This document shows, in pieces, positions 37,766 to 46,341 of a DNA stretch of 50,107 bases. Position 1 is the stretch's first letter, and each line of letters starts with the position of its first letter. Below the pieces are notes generated by a model. It was not told the origin of the DNA and did no database searches. It worked only from the letters and a program-made list of their open reading frames with translations. Source of the DNA: Roseofilum acuticapitatum BLCC-M154 (GTDB taxonomy: Bacteria > Cyanobacteriota > Cyanobacteriia > Cyanobacteriales > Desertifilaceae); the NCBI RefSeq assembly GCF_030068475.1, contig NZ_JAQOSP010000004.1, positions 1 through 50,107 on the forward strand. Reading direction: 5' to 3'. A program made the position numbers and the translations under genes.

Positions 37766-38917
37766 CTATGTCGTTTTCTTAATCGAACTTTTCTTACTCG
37801 TTTTTTTATCTCCCTTCTTATCTTCCGAGTCTCCCGGAGCTAGAGGCCCTAACGTCACATCCGCATCTCCCGATCGAGATAAAGCCAATAAATTCTTGTA
37901 CAGGGCATTGGGAAGCATGATATCTCCATATTGACCCGCTCCACTCGGTGCAGACTTACCAATAGATTTAACTGCTTCTACCGCAAAATTGGTGCAATTA
38001 TACTTAAATAAATTATACTTAGCATCCTTTTTCGCTTCCACATATGCCATCAAGCCATCCACTTCCGGCTGAGTTAACGCATAAGATTTTTCACCCTTAG
38101 AAGCATGGGCTATATCCGGTTCTTCCACGCGCCCAGGAACCCATTTTTTCGGATTTAGTGAAAAGCCAGTATGACGGCGATCGAGACTGGTTCCACTCCC
38201 TGGAGTTTCTAAACGCTTCATCCGTGCGGTGCTATCATACGTCCATGTACTGGCTCTGTAAATCAGAGGATAAAACCCAAAAGAAGAACCGGTTGGCGAC
38301 TGCAATAATCGTTTAGTCGGTTGACGCATAGCATCGGGCACATCGGTTGGATTGTTATAACTGAGCTTCAAAAACGTATGGCCCACATTCGCCTTAGCGA
38401 GGTCTGTTAACCCCAATCTACTCCGATCTGCTGTTTCCACATCTGCACAGAGCTTCAAGGTCGCAACCGGTGCTGTTACCGTTGTATCTTCAGTCGTGGT
38501 GGGAGCTGGCGTTGCAGTGGTGGGTGTAGATGTATCTGTTTCATCACCATCAGCCCGTTGAATTGAGGATTGAGTCGATTGGCGATTAAGGGGGTGTGAA
38601 AACCATAGATTATGGTGGTCTCCTAGGGGATAGCGCTGGATGGGGAAATTTAGTGCAGAGGGAGACTGAAGCGGGATGTTGCTTTTCCACCGATCGATCT
38701 TAGCTTGCATATCTGGAGCCAGTTCCCTAGGGGGCTGATCGGTTTGTAACTCAAAATTCGCCCCATCGGGTGTTCGTTGAGCCAAGGGTTGACGATCGCC
38801 AGTCGGTTGTATGGGTGTGGGTTTTCGAGACATGATAGGAGAGGGACTAAACCGAGGTGTTTTAGAACCCGTGCCCAGATTTTGAGAGGACTTCCGACGT
38901 ATTCGCTGAGTAGACAT
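37766..38917 (-). CDS. Candidate injection-system cargo/toxin with papain-like (NlpC/LRAT/DUF4105-like) domain
   Basis: The product is 383 residues. The first 150 are low-complexity, basic then proline/threonine-rich, with IQR motifs (FPIQRYPLG, SSIQRADGD) like cyanobacterial proteins carried by extracellular contractile injection systems. Residues 155-340 form a compact domain with His180 in NVGHTFLKLSY, then SSFGFYPLIY and Cys308 in KYNCTNFAVEAVKSIG. This His-then-Cys order is that of permuted papain-fold enzymes. A lysine-rich tail follows. No secretion signal is seen. Family assignment rests on motif resemblance only. Confidence 0.6.
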   Translation of the reverse strand: MSTQRIRRKSSQNLGTGSKTPRFSPSPIMSRKPTPIQPTGDRQPLAQRTPDGANFELQTDQPPRELAPDMQAKIDRWKSNIPLQSPSALNFPIQRYPLGDHHNLWFSHPLNRQSTQSSIQRADGDETDTSTPTTATPAPTTTEDTTVTAPVATLKLCADVETADRSRLGLTDLAKANVGHTFLKLSYNNPTDVPDAMRQPTKRLLQSPTGSSFGFYPLIYRASTWTYDSTARMKRLETPGSGTSLDRRHTGFSLNPKKWVPGRVEEPDIAHASKGEKSYALTQPEVDGLMAYVEAKKDAKYNLFKYNCTNFAVEAVKSIGKSAPSGAGQYGDIMLPNALYKNLLALSRSGDADVTLGPLAPGDSEDKKGDKKTSKKSSIKKTT

Positions 38918-38981
38918 ACTCGCCCTTTGCCTCTGATATAAAATTTAAGTCTTGAATTTAAGCTTAACAGAAAAATTCTTC

Positions 38982-39776
38982 ATGATTGAAATCGATCGCG
39001 CTTGTGTTACCTTTAATCCCGGTACTGCTCTGGAAACTCCCGCCCTCCGCCAGGTTTGCTTGAGTGTTCCGGCTGGGCAGTTTGTCACTGTCATTGGCTC
39101 TAATGGAGCGGGAAAATCAACACTGTTAAATTTAATTAGTGGCGATCGCCTGCCGGACTCTGGACGCATTGATATTGCTGGTCACAATGTTACCTCATGG
39201 CCCACCCAAAAACGGTCTAAATTAGTCGCTAGAGTGTTTCAAAATCCCCTCTTGGGATCTTGTGCGAATTTAACTGTAGAGGAAAATATGGCTTTAGCCG
39301 TTCAACGGGGAGGCTTTCGCGGCTTAAAATTAGCCCTTCCTAACCGTCGTCGCGCCCAATTTCGGGAGCAGTTAGCCCGTTTGGGATTAGGCTTAGAGCG
39401 CAGATTAGGCGATCGCATGGGATTATTATCAGGAGGACAACGACAAGCGGTAAGTCTGCTCATGTCTACCCTCGCGCCCACTCAAGTTTTATTATTAGAT
39501 GAACATACCGCAGCCCTCGATCCGAAAACGGCTGATTTCGTCTTGGAGTTAACTCGCCAAATTGTCCATGAGCAGCATTTAACCACGATCATGGTTACCC
39601 ATAGCATGAGTCAGGCCTTGAGCATGGGCGATCGCACAATTATGTTACATGAAGGACAGATTATTTTAGATATCGCAGGAGAGGAACGGGAAGGCTTAGA
39701 GGTGGCGGATCTGTTAGAGCGCTTTAATCAGCTTAAAGGGGAAGAATTGGCCGATGATTCCTTATTATTAGGATAA
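38982..39776 (+). CDS. ABC transporter ATPase, amino-acid/tryptophan-tyrosine uptake type, orphan
   Basis: The product is 264 residues from MIEIDRACVTF; an in-frame TTG at 38952 is less likely. All ATPase motifs are intact: Walker A GSNGAGKST, Q-loop VFQNPLLGSCANLTVEENM, signature LSGGQRQAV, Walker B LLLDEHTAALDP and switch VTHSMSQAL. The TVEENMALAxxRG pattern is that of ATPases paired with a TrpX-like binding protein and a permease. Neither partner is next to it, so it must work with genes elsewhere or be an orphan. Confidence 0.88.
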   Translation: MIEIDRACVTFNPGTALETPALRQVCLSVPAGQFVTVIGSNGAGKSTLLNLISGDRLPDSGRIDIAGHNVTSWPTQKRSKLVARVFQNPLLGSCANLTVEENMALAVQRGGFRGLKLALPNRRRAQFREQLARLGLGLERRLGDRMGLLSGGQRQAVSLLMSTLAPTQVLLLDEHTAALDPKTADFVLELTRQIVHEQHLTTIMVTHSMSQALSMGDRTIMLHEGQIILDIAGEEREGLEVADLLERFNQLKGEELADDSLLLG

Positions 39777-39809
39777 TCCCCATTTCTGTTCACCTCGATG
39801 GATTGAACC

Positions 39810-40154
39810 ATGAAGCTAAACCTGAACCCCAGTTGGCAAGAGAAGATCGCCCAGATCGCCAGCGATCGCCAAAAAACCTCAGAAGAGGTCGTCCAAGAGG
39901 CGATCGCCCTTTATTTAGGAGAAGTTGCCGCTAATTCCGGCGATCGTCTGGTTGTCTTAGAACAAGAAGTCGCTCTTCTAAAGCAAACCGTCAATCAACT
40001 GCATACCCTGATTACCGTCATCCGACAGCAACAACTCAAAGATACATCCAACCAAAAAACACCCGTTTCAGAAACTATTTTTATGCCCGAAATTGATGAC
40101 GATATAGAGGATGAACCCGATGAAATTCTCTATGATTTTCTCGAACCGAGTTAA
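39810..40154 (+). CDS. Hypothetical protein: ribbon-helix-helix-like N-terminus plus coiled coil
   Basis: The product is 114 residues. The first 40 (MKLNLNPSWQEKIAQIASDRQKTSEEVVQEAI) look like a ribbon-helix-helix fold as used by small DNA-binding regulators. A coiled coil (VVLEQEVALLKQTVNQLHTLITVI) follows, then a very acidic tail. It lies 33 nt after the ABC ATPase gene and may be co-transcribed. Function unknown. Confidence 0.65.
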   Translation: MKLNLNPSWQEKIAQIASDRQKTSEEVVQEAIALYLGEVAANSGDRLVVLEQEVALLKQTVNQLHTLITVIRQQQLKDTSNQKTPVSETIFMPEIDDDIEDEPDEILYDFLEPS

Positions 40155-40444
40155 CCCCCATTTTTTTGATTGCACCTTTGGTTTTATGCTGACGAGCTAA
40201 AAATGGGGCTGCGGCGATCGCTCCGAGCAGGTCTGCCTCTCCTATCCGCTTCAACTGTACCCAATCGCTCCCCATAGAGCCAACTGTCTCTCAGGCTTTG
40301 TCCTTTTGCCAACCCCCCATTCCTGCCAATCAGACTCACACCACTGTTAAGATTAAAGAAAGTCCTCACCGCCGAGACGGTGGCTATGATTGTTACTTTT
40401 TTCGGCTGTCGGCGACAGGGAAATTTTTAATTTTTAATTGAATC

Positions 40445-42097
40445 ATGACTTGTATTCTTGTAATTGAAGATAATCCAGAAATTATCAGTAATGTAGTAGA
40501 TTTTCTCGAAGCCGAAGACTTTGAAACCTTGAGTGCCGAAAATGGTCGCCTCGGTCTAGAACTGGCCTTTTCCCATCGAGTAGACCTGATTCTCTGCGAT
40601 GTCATGATGCCCGAACTTGATGGTTATGGAGTCTTAAGTGCCCTGCGCCAAAATCCAGCTACAGCAACCGTTCCCTTCGTTTTCCTCACCGCCAAAGGAG
40701 AACGACAAGACCTGCGGGTGGGGATGAACTTAGGAGCCGATGATTATCTGATCAAGCCCTTCACCCCTGATGAACTATTAGAGGCGATCGCCGCTCGCCT
40801 AGAGCGCTCGGCCCAACTCGAACAGTACGATACGCTTACTGGGCTGCCCCAAATCAGCACCCTTGGCCAACCGGAAGGCTTCTTTAGTCAAGCCGTAGCC
40901 CAAAGTAACCTCAGCCGTTCTCTAGTGCCCTTTATGCTGATCGGCTTAGACCGTCTTGAGCTAATTCAAGAAGCCATTGGTCATCGTCAAGGAGAAGAGG
41001 TCTTAAAAGCGATCGCCCAACGACTCACTCAGTCGATCCAATCCCTCGGCGGCCAAGTGGCTAAAGGCAATGGGGCCCAATTTGCCGTAATGTTACCCCC
41101 AGTCGCCGATCAAACGGTGGCCACAGAGCAAGGCAAACGGATTTTAGAAGAGATTGCCCAACCTCTGGTCATCGGCCATCATACAGCGATCGTCACTGGC
41201 AGTATGGGCATCAGTTTCTATCCCACAGCCCCTAACTTTGACGAGCTGCAACGGCAAGCGAGTATCGCCCTGGGTAATGTCAAGAGCTTAGGCGGTAACC
41301 ATTATCGTGTCTATGTTCCCCCCCTATTCGGACTTGACCAAACCAGAGACCTCAAACTGGAAGAAGACTTTTACCAAGCCTGGTTAGCCAACCGATTTCA
41401 AGTCCGCTACCAACCCAGAATTGAGGTCAAAAAACACCAATGCATTGCAGTAGCTGCCAGCCTTCACTGGGAACATCCCCAGATGGGTAACCTACCCGCT
41501 AAAAAATTATCCGAATTAGCCACAGGGTGCGGATTAAATTTAGTGTTAGACCAATGGATCTTAGAGCAAGCCTGTCAACAACTGAAAACGATCCAGGGTA
41601 CAAAACAGCCCCTGCGTGTTGCCCTGCGGGTATCTGAACAGCTTTTTAGTGAAGACCTACTCGCTATTATCGATCGCATCGGTCAAACCCATAGCTTTCC
41701 TACGGCTCGCCTAGACCTAGAATTTTCAGCAACCACCTTACTCAGCGCCAAGAATCAAAATCAAATGGCAGCCACTTTGCGATCGCTCCAACAGCGAGGA
41801 ATTTCGATTACCATTGATGGTTTGGGGCAGGGCAATCAGTTTCTTAAGGACTTAGGTTCCTTACCTCTCCATGCCTTGAAACTCGATGAGAGCTTAATTC
41901 AATACCCTCAGCAAAATCAGCCCCTGATTAAAGCCATGATTGAATTGTGCCATAACTGGAAATTGAAGGCGATCGCCACCGGAATTGCTACCCAGGAACA
42001 GCAAAGGTTTTTACAGCGCCATAACTGTGATTTAATCCAATATCAACAATCCTACGATCTCCGATCGCTCAAAGGACGTTTACTACAACGATTCTAA
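40445..42097 (+). CDS. Response regulator with receiver and degenerate GGDEF and EAL domains
   Basis: The product is 550 residues. The receiver is complete: Glu8/Asp9, Asp52 in ILCDVMMPELDG and Lys104 in LIKPF. The GGDEF-fold domain (about 125-295) reads NGAQF at 209-213 instead of GGDEF. The EAL-fold domain (about 315-550) reads AASLHW instead of EALxRW and DGLGQGNQFL instead of DDFGTGYSSL. Neither should make or cleave c-di-GMP. It is more likely a phosphorylation-controlled c-di-GMP sensor or scaffold. It starts a three-gene plus-strand set with an SLH protein and an active-looking EAL protein. Confidence 0.88.
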   Translation: MTCILVIEDNPEIISNVVDFLEAEDFETLSAENGRLGLELAFSHRVDLILCDVMMPELDGYGVLSALRQNPATATVPFVFLTAKGERQDLRVGMNLGADDYLIKPFTPDELLEAIAARLERSAQLEQYDTLTGLPQISTLGQPEGFFSQAVAQSNLSRSLVPFMLIGLDRLELIQEAIGHRQGEEVLKAIAQRLTQSIQSLGGQVAKGNGAQFAVMLPPVADQTVATEQGKRILEEIAQPLVIGHHTAIVTGSMGISFYPTAPNFDELQRQASIALGNVKSLGGNHYRVYVPPLFGLDQTRDLKLEEDFYQAWLANRFQVRYQPRIEVKKHQCIAVAASLHWEHPQMGNLPAKKLSELATGCGLNLVLDQWILEQACQQLKTIQGTKQPLRVALRVSEQLFSEDLLAIIDRIGQTHSFPTARLDLEFSATTLLSAKNQNQMAATLRSLQQRGISITIDGLGQGNQFLKDLGSLPLHALKLDESLIQYPQQNQPLIKAMIELCHNWKLKAIATGIATQEQQRFLQRHNCDLIQYQQSYDLRSLKGRLLQRF

Positions 42098-42100
42098 ATT

Positions 42101-43192
42101 ATGTCTCTATTTCCTATTCTGCCGATCGCGCCAGCGAAACGGAGTTTTATCGCTGCCCTTATGGTCATCACCCTAAGTCCGAACCTCCATCTGGCCCAAC
42201 TTTCCCCATCCCTAGATAGCACCTCTTGGCAATGGATCGATTGGACTCAAGGGGATACTACCGAGCGTCCCCTTTCCCAAGAGCCAATTACCCTGATGTT
42301 CAAAGAGGGTAAGGTCAGTGGCTTTGGTGGATGTAATAATTATTTCTCTAGCTACCAAGTCGATGGCGATCGCGCCAGCGAAACGGAGTTTTATCGCCTC
42401 ATCCTGTCCGCTCCCTTCGGCCGCACATTCAAAGCCTGTGGCAACCTCTCCCAGCAAGAAGACCAATTTTTAGAGCAATTAGGGCAAGTAGAGCGTTACC
42501 AAATTAACTCCGATGGAGAACTGTACTTGTTTTATCGTCACAATGGAGAAACCGGACAAATGCGCTTTAGACCCATTTCTGACTCTTCTCCAGCACAGAC
42601 TTCCTTTACCGATATTCCCGATAACTATTGGGCCCAGGACTTTATCACTGTTTTAGTTGAGCGTAATCTGATGTCTGGATTTGCTGATGGCACATTTCGC
42701 CCCGATACCCCAGTCACCCGCGCCGAGTTTGCCAGTTTGCTCCAGAAAACCTTCGATCTCCCCCAAGTGCGTAAGCGCGTTCTCTTTCGAGATGTGCCCC
42801 AAGACTTTTGGGCCCAGGGAGCCATTCAATATGTGGCCACAACTATTCCCCAACTGATGGGGGGCTATCCAGGGGATCTCTTTCGCCCAGAAGAGCGGAT
42901 TTTAAGGGTTGAAGTGCTGGTGAGTTTAGCCAATTTATTACGGGAAGTACCAGAGGTGGATCGAGATCTAATGTTAGCTTTATATGAAGATCGCCAGGAA
43001 ATTCCTGATTATGCCTTAGAAAAAGTGGCGATCGCCACTCAACAGCAGATAGTGGTTAATTATCCTCAAATTCGGCAACTGCGTCCCAACCAACCTGCCA
43101 CCCGTGCAGAAGTAGCAGCCCTCATCTATCAAGGGCTAGTGAAAACCAATCAAGCTCCCGAAGTGGAGTCCCCCTATCGCATTAATCCTTAA
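42101..43192 (+). CDS. META-domain and SLH-domain exported protein
   Basis: The product is 363 residues. An N-terminal signal or anchor (about 14-33), a META/HslJ-like domain (about 40-155; TLMFKEGKVSGFGGCNNYF) and three SLH-type segments (SFTDIPDNYWAQDFI..., FRDVPQDFWAQGAIQ..., and a weaker IPDYALEKVAIA...) follow. SLH domains bind cell-wall polymers or form the periplasmic part of envelope proteins. It begins 3 nt after the preceding regulator gene, so the two are one operon. A 31-nt direct repeat occurs twice in this gene in different reading frames. Confidence 0.85.
   Translation: MSLFPILPIAPAKRSFIAALMVITLSPNLHLAQLSPSLDSTSWQWIDWTQGDTTERPLSQEPITLMFKEGKVSGFGGCNNYFSSYQVDGDRASETEFYRLILSAPFGRTFKACGNLSQQEDQFLEQLGQVERYQINSDGELYLFYRHNGETGQMRFRPISDSSPAQTSFTDIPDNYWAQDFITVLVERNLMSGFADGTFRPDTPVTRAEFASLLQKTFDLPQVRKRVLFRDVPQDFWAQGAIQYVATTIPQLMGGYPGDLFRPEERILRVEVLVSLANLLREVPEVDRDLMLALYEDRQEIPDYALEKVAIATQQQIVVNYPQIRQLRPNQPATRAEVAALIYQGLVKTNQAPEVESPYRINP
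42123..42397. repeat. Exact 31-nt direct repeat within one gene, read in two frames
   Basis: Positions 42123-42153 and 42367-42397 are identical over 31 nt, each beginning CGATCGCGCC. The first encodes the signal-peptide segment PIAPAKRSFIA; the second encodes DRASETEFYR in the META domain, in another frame. Confidence 0.9.
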
Positions 43193-43586
43193 TTTCTCCC
43201 CTTTTCCCACAAGCTTCACCTAATTCTCAGGTTATTCTAGATTCAAGATTGGGATAAATCCGATCCCGACAATCTAGATTCAGTCTAAACAGACAGTCCC
43301 TAGGGCGCATCTATCACCCGAACCGGGCCTATTCGGACTGCAACAAATTTCTGACTATTTCCATCAGGAAAAACGCCCTCTTTCAACCCTCTAGTTATTC
43401 TTTATCCTGATGAGGTGCTAGAGAATCGCGTTAATCTAACAGAAGAGTCATTCTTCTATCGCTAACTTTGAGGATCGAGGTATAGCGGGCTTTTGCTATC
43501 CCAACTTCTCAACAAACTGGTGTGAAGATGGCCGCTCCCTTCTAGGGGCCAAACGGGGTTATCCACCACTCTCAACCAAGCCAAAC
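43193..43586 (+). other. 394-nt gap before the CHASE2 gene; no gene seen
   Basis: I find no convincing small gene or known riboswitch here. GGTATAGC (from about 43479) and GCTATCC form a weak hairpin with one bulge. The region should hold the promoter of the CHASE2 gene at 43587. Confidence 0.4.
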
Positions 43587-46289
43587 ATGCTGAACCGTCA
43601 AAACTACCCGCTCAAAAACTTGACTTCAACTCCGGGATGGCAACGCTGGATTGGAGGCGCTCTTGCTGCACTAATCTTGATGGCACTAAAGGGAGTGGGC
43701 TTAGTCGAACAACTGGAGCAGTTAGCCTATCGAGGGTTATTTCAATTACGAGGAGAAGAATCTTGGCATAGTGATGTCGTGATTGTGGGCATTGATGAAA
43801 TGACACTGAAAAATCGACAAAACTCCAATCACCCCCGCCAAATTTATGCCGCCCTTTTGCAGAATTTGGCCCCCAGTCAACCCCGGATGGTGGTTTTGGA
43901 TATTTTGATGCACGACCCCTCCCCTGATGATGCACAGTTGGCTCAAGCCATGGGTCAAGTTCCCGTAGCTCTGCCGGTGGCTTGGGATAAGCAAGGAAAT
44001 CAGAAAGACCCCACTCCAGCATTGGCCGCCAAGGCAGTGGTGATGGGCCATGTTCTGAGCAATCAAGATCATGATGGCTTAACTCGTACTGTAGAACCTC
44101 AATTGCGTCAGATTCCAGCCCTTGGGGTGGCGGTGGCGAATGCACTGAGGCCTGAGTCTCGGTTATTAGATGTAAATGACTCAGATCCCTTATGGATTAA
44201 TTGGCCCGGATCGGTGCAACATTTACCCCAATATAGTTTCTCGGATGTGATGGAAGGGCGAGTATCTCTGGAGGAATTCCAGCACAAAATTGTGATTGTG
44301 GGGGCTAATGTAACGGGTTTTAATCCGATCCTGACTCCCTTTGATATTAATCCTGCCGCTAATGGGATTCATCTTCATGCGGCGGTGGTGAGTAATTTGT
44401 TATCCCATAATGCACTGCAACAGGTGGAGGCATCTTGGCATCCGGTATGGATACGGTTGTTCTATTTTGGTGGAGCGATTGGTTTGAGTTCTGTGGTGGT
44501 GCTTTGGTCGTTTCGCAAACAGGCGATTGTGGTGGTGGGGTTGGGGGGGCTATGGCTGAGTATTTGTTATGGTGCTTTCGGTTTTTATTATCTGTTGCCG
44601 GTGGTGTCTCCTTTGGTGTTGTTGGGTTTGACGTTGTTTATGGTGACGCTTCAAGATCGGTTGAAGATGAAGGCGATTTTGGTGGAGCGGGAGAAGCAGT
44701 TATTTGAGTCGGCGTTTTATGACCCGGCGACGGGTTTGCCCAATTATGCTTGGTTTATGGATCGCTTGGAGGGCTTACTTTCGCGAACTCGCGGACAATC
44801 GCAGCAGCCTTTGTTTGCGGTCTTTTTTATTTATATCGATCGCTCTAAGGTGGTGAATCCCGATTCGGGCCATCGGTTGAGTAATGAGTTGCAGGTGGCG
44901 ATCGCCGGTCGCATTGAAGAAGCTTTGAGGCGATCGATTCCCCTCTATTCCTCTCGCTCTCTTTTGTCTCCCCATACTTCCCCTTTTTCCTCTCTTTCAG
45001 AGATTTCCTCTGTTGCTCCTCAATTTACGATCGCTCGTCTGGATACAGATACGTTTGCGGTTTTGCTTGAGCCTTTATCCTATCCATCCCAGGCGATCGA
45101 TGTTGCCCAAAGTATTTATCAAACTCTCTCCCATAACTCGATTGGTTATGGTTTAGTCGCCAACTCCGTAGAGCCAGATGAAACGATGAGTTTACTGGCA
45201 GAAAATTTGTCTGCTATGACTGCATTTATTGGGGTGGCTCTATCGGCGGTTAATTCTGAGTTCGATCGCCTGTCAGTTAATATCTATTCTCAGGCAGAAA
45301 GTATGCTCAGAGATGCAGAAATTGCCATGTATCAAGCTAAGGTTAAAGAGAGCAATCATTATGCTATCTTTGACCAAAATCTCCACAATGCAGAAGTGCA
45401 AAGATTAGAACTGGAATTGGATCTGCGCCGAGCAATTAATCGCGCTCGCAGAGAACAGGAAAATTTGTCGGGTGCGATCGGTAATTCTAATCCTTCTCCT
45501 GGCCATTTTTCTTATGCCTCAGAATCATGGGTCTCGGATCTAGAAGCTCAAAGCGATTTTCGCCTCTATTATCAACCGATTGTTTCTTTTAACACCGGTC
45601 GAATTAGTGGATTTGAAGCCCTAGTCCGTTGGTATCATCCTACGCGAGGTATGGTTTCCCCGGTAGATTTTATCCCTTTGGCTGAAGAAACCGGCTTAAT
45701 TATGGATTTAGGAGATTGGATTTTAAAGACAGCTTGTTATCAGTTAAAAGAGTGGCAAAATAAGTTTTCTCATGGACTCGATGTAACCATGGTGGTTAAT
45801 TTGTCAAGTTTGCAGTTACATAATCCTCAACTCGTTCATCAGATTCAAACCTTACTGGATGAAATGAATTTAGATCATCGGTATTTAAAATTAGAAATTA
45901 CTGAGAGTGGATTGATGGAAAATGAAGAGATTGCTCTAGGCTTATTGAAAACATTGAGAGAAGCAGGAATTCAGTTGAGTATTGATGATTTTGGTACGGG
46001 TTATTCTTCCTTGGCTCGGCTACATAATTTGCCCGTAAATACATTAAAAATTGATAAGTCTTTTTTGGAAAGAACAGCCTTAGATCATGAAAGTTGGGAG
46101 ATTATTGAGACGATTATTATTTTGGCCCATAAGTTGGGATTGACAGTGGTAGCTGAAGGAATTGAAACCGGGGATCAGTTTGAATTACTTCATAAACTCA
46201 ATTGTGATTATGGTCAAGGGTATTGGTTATCTCGCCCTATGGATGCTTCAGGAGCAACAGCACTGTTGGCGAAAAATCCCCAGTGGTAA
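43587..46289 (+). CDS. CHASE2-GGDEF-EAL membrane signalling protein, EAL apparently active
   Basis: The product is 900 residues. One N-terminal membrane segment (about 20-42) leads to an extracytoplasmic CHASE2 sensor (about 55-285; VVIVGIDEMTLKNR, VVLDILMHDPSPDD, IVIVGANVTGFNP). Three membrane helices (about 295-365) follow, then a GGDEF-fold domain (DPATGLPNYAWFMDRL) whose signature is DTDTF, so cyclase activity is unlikely. The EAL domain (about 645-895) is complete: FEALVRW, LKLEITES, IDDFGTGYSSL, LKIDKSF, VVAEGIET. It should hydrolyse c-di-GMP in response to an outside signal. Loops within the GGDEF domain are unusually long and serine-rich. Confidence 0.92.
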   Translation: MLNRQNYPLKNLTSTPGWQRWIGGALAALILMALKGVGLVEQLEQLAYRGLFQLRGEESWHSDVVIVGIDEMTLKNRQNSNHPRQIYAALLQNLAPSQPRMVVLDILMHDPSPDDAQLAQAMGQVPVALPVAWDKQGNQKDPTPALAAKAVVMGHVLSNQDHDGLTRTVEPQLRQIPALGVAVANALRPESRLLDVNDSDPLWINWPGSVQHLPQYSFSDVMEGRVSLEEFQHKIVIVGANVTGFNPILTPFDINPAANGIHLHAAVVSNLLSHNALQQVEASWHPVWIRLFYFGGAIGLSSVVVLWSFRKQAIVVVGLGGLWLSICYGAFGFYYLLPVVSPLVLLGLTLFMVTLQDRLKMKAILVEREKQLFESAFYDPATGLPNYAWFMDRLEGLLSRTRGQSQQPLFAVFFIYIDRSKVVNPDSGHRLSNELQVAIAGRIEEALRRSIPLYSSRSLLSPHTSPFSSLSEISSVAPQFTIARLDTDTFAVLLEPLSYPSQAIDVAQSIYQTLSHNSIGYGLVANSVEPDETMSLLAENLSAMTAFIGVALSAVNSEFDRLSVNIYSQAESMLRDAEIAMYQAKVKESNHYAIFDQNLHNAEVQRLELELDLRRAINRARREQENLSGAIGNSNPSPGHFSYASESWVSDLEAQSDFRLYYQPIVSFNTGRISGFEALVRWYHPTRGMVSPVDFIPLAEETGLIMDLGDWILKTACYQLKEWQNKFSHGLDVTMVVNLSSLQLHNPQLVHQIQTLLDEMNLDHRYLKLEITESGLMENEEIALGLLKTLREAGIQLSIDDFGTGYSSLARLHNLPVNTLKIDKSFLERTALDHESWEIIETIIILAHKLGLTVVAEGIETGDQFELLHKLNCDYGQGYWLSRPMDASGATALLAKNPQW

Positions 46290-46341
46290 TGATCCTAGTG
46301 ATGATAAACTAGAGGTTAGAATCTGCAAAAAAGGAAACGCT

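Noticed and set aside
43193-43586. c-di-GMP riboswitch before the CHASE2-EAL gene
   Set aside because: The conserved GEMM-I elements are not visible; only a weak hairpin is present.
46162-46341. A 60-residue N-terminal extension of the CSP41-like protein
   Set aside because: It overlaps the end of the EAL gene in another frame, while the ATG at 46342 has AAGGAA and begins the Rossmann motif directly.
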